Below are positions 63,319-64,000 of a stretch of 64,000 nucleotides of DNA, in pieces. Within the stretch, counting starts at the first letter, position 1, and the number at the start of each line of letters is the position of its first letter. A program made the position numbers and the translations under genes. Source of the stretch: Saprospirales bacterium GYS_P2D (lineage in GTDB: Bacteria; Bacteroidota; Bacteroidia; Chitinophagales; Saprospiraceae); the NCBI GenBank assembly GCA_009833045.1, contig WUUP01000001.1, positions 613,586-677,585 of the forward strand, given 5' to 3'. The notes beneath the pieces were generated by a model, which worked only from the letters and a program-made list of their open reading frames with translations, was not told the origin of the DNA and ran no database searches.

Positions 63319-64000
63319 ATGAAAAACAACTATAGATTCTTTCGCTCAGTGCTCCTCATAGCATTTTTATCTCTATTTGCCCTGAGCCTCATAGGGCAAA
63401 ACAATAGATACTACGTCCTCCAATATCTCAAAGTACCTCCTGTCCAAGAAAATGAGTATCTCCAACTCGAAATGGATGTATGGAAGAAAATGCATCAGGC
63501 ACGCATAGATGCTGGCGTACTCGATGGCTGGCATCTCTATCGGGTCATCTCACCACAGGGCACACAGACAGATTATGATTTCATCACCGTACTCATCTAC
63601 AACAATCCAGAGAAACTGGCCGGCCACTTCGAAAACTATGGCGTCGACTATACCCAAGTCCTCAGCTCGGATGAAATAGCGGCAGCTCTGAAGACTCCAG
63701 AAATCAGAGATCTGGTGTATGAAGAAGTATGGCAGACCATAGACGGCCTCCAAGCTCCAGATAGTGATCAGATGTTTAGATTTCAGCGGTTCAACGCTAT
63801 GAAGACTAATCCTAATCAAGATGATCAAAACTATGTCTCTATCGAGCAAAACTACTGGAAGCCCGTCCATCAACAGCGCATCAAGATGGGATCTATGTAT
63901 GGATGGGGGCTTTATCAGATGATCATCCCTGGTGGCACTGAGCGAGAATACACTTGGGCTACAGTGGACTACTTTGACCGATTCATCGATATTATGAATG
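63319..64000 (+). CDS. Exported protein with internal duplication (partial)
   Basis: The gene runs off the right edge; about 227 codons are visible from ATG. A signal peptide (MKNNYRFFRSVLLIAFLSLFALSLIGQ) leads into a domain seen twice: EMDVWKKMHQARIDAGVLDG followed by WHLYRVISPQGTQTDYDF, and again EQNYWKPVHQQRIKMGSMYG followed by WGLYQMIIPGGTEREYTW. The copies are about 125 residues apart and include the same WKxxHQxRIxxG and GWxLY patterns. I do not recognise the family. It would act outside the cytoplasm. Confidence 0.75.
   Translation, partial: MKNNYRFFRSVLLIAFLSLFALSLIGQNNRYYVLQYLKVPPVQENEYLQLEMDVWKKMHQARIDAGVLDGWHLYRVISPQGTQTDYDFITVLIYNNPEKLAGHFENYGVDYTQVLSSDEIAAALKTPEIRDLVYEEVWQTIDGLQAPDSDQMFRFQRFNAMKTNPNQDDQNYVSIEQNYWKPVHQQRIKMGSMYGWGLYQMIIPGGTEREYTWATVDYFDRFIDIMN

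Overview
The window looks like a chromosomal segment of a member of the Bacteroidota, most likely a marine Saprospiria-type organism (inference). Supporting signs are type IX secretion (T9SS) components and T9SS-sorted cargo, PorP/SprF proteins, a PorW/SprE-like lipoprotein, Bacteroidota-type promoters (TTTG / TAnnTTTG), few visible Shine-Dalgarno sites, and families common in this phylum (GSCFA, DUF3127, BBP2-like porin, Bat operon). Nearly all of it is densely packed protein-coding sequence. I saw no rRNA, tRNA, CRISPR array or transposase.

Layout. 1-3.5 kb: an edge-truncated peptide-type ABC substrate-binding lipoprotein, a TIGR01777-type epimerase, and a coupled HAD phosphatase / M23 peptidase pair. 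3.6-10.2 kb: an envelope and T9SS block (PorW/SprE-like lipoprotein, bactofilin, AtpI-like and partner membrane proteins without the ATP synthase genes, two PorP/SprF paralogues). 10.2-15 kb: GSCFA protein, amidohydrolase with a GbsR/MarR regulator, and a HEAT-repeat/cyclophilin fusion lipoprotein. 15-18.2 kb: an AT-rich polysaccharide deacetylase that looks foreign, beside a tandem array of T9SS cargo genes containing a decayed third copy. 18.3-20.4 kb: an atypical SDR and anhydro-MurNAc kinase. 20.5-27.8 kb: a TetR-controlled tripartite RND efflux operon ending in an overlapping pdxH. 27.9-32.5 kb: a small orphan protein and a SulP / beta-carbonic anhydrase / SulP cassette. 32.8-35.7 kb: glnB-amt and an outer-membrane porin, with a candidate small RNA between amt and the porin. 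35.8-42.6 kb: a conserved unknown, serS with a zinc peptidase, rho, rpmH and rnpA. 42.5-47.1 kb: recQ-aroQ and an FMN glutamate-synthase-like protein. 47.2-51.1 kb: xerD, an Ig-like lipoprotein, lptB and two tiny lipoproteins in an overlapping series. 51.2-60.5 kb: a nine-gene MoxR/Bat operon. 60.6-64 kb: asnS, a type II toxin-antitoxin pair, a DUF3127 protein with an SSB-like tail, and an edge-truncated secreted repeat protein.

How the genes fit together. Much of the window serves the cell envelope: T9SS export and its cargo, LPS export, peptidoglycan recycling and cutting, efflux, and the Bat complex. Nutrient uptake is represented by probable inorganic-carbon and ammonium modules. The most unusual points are the mosaic cargo array with its pseudogene next to a compositionally foreign gene, a promoter-plus-terminator unit with no convincing gene (candidate sRNA), an rpmH promoter lying inside the rho terminator hairpin, a stub BatD-like gene and a DUF3298-like gene inside the Bat operon, and the SSB-like acidic tail on the DUF3127 protein. 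No wholly new multi-gene system is evident.
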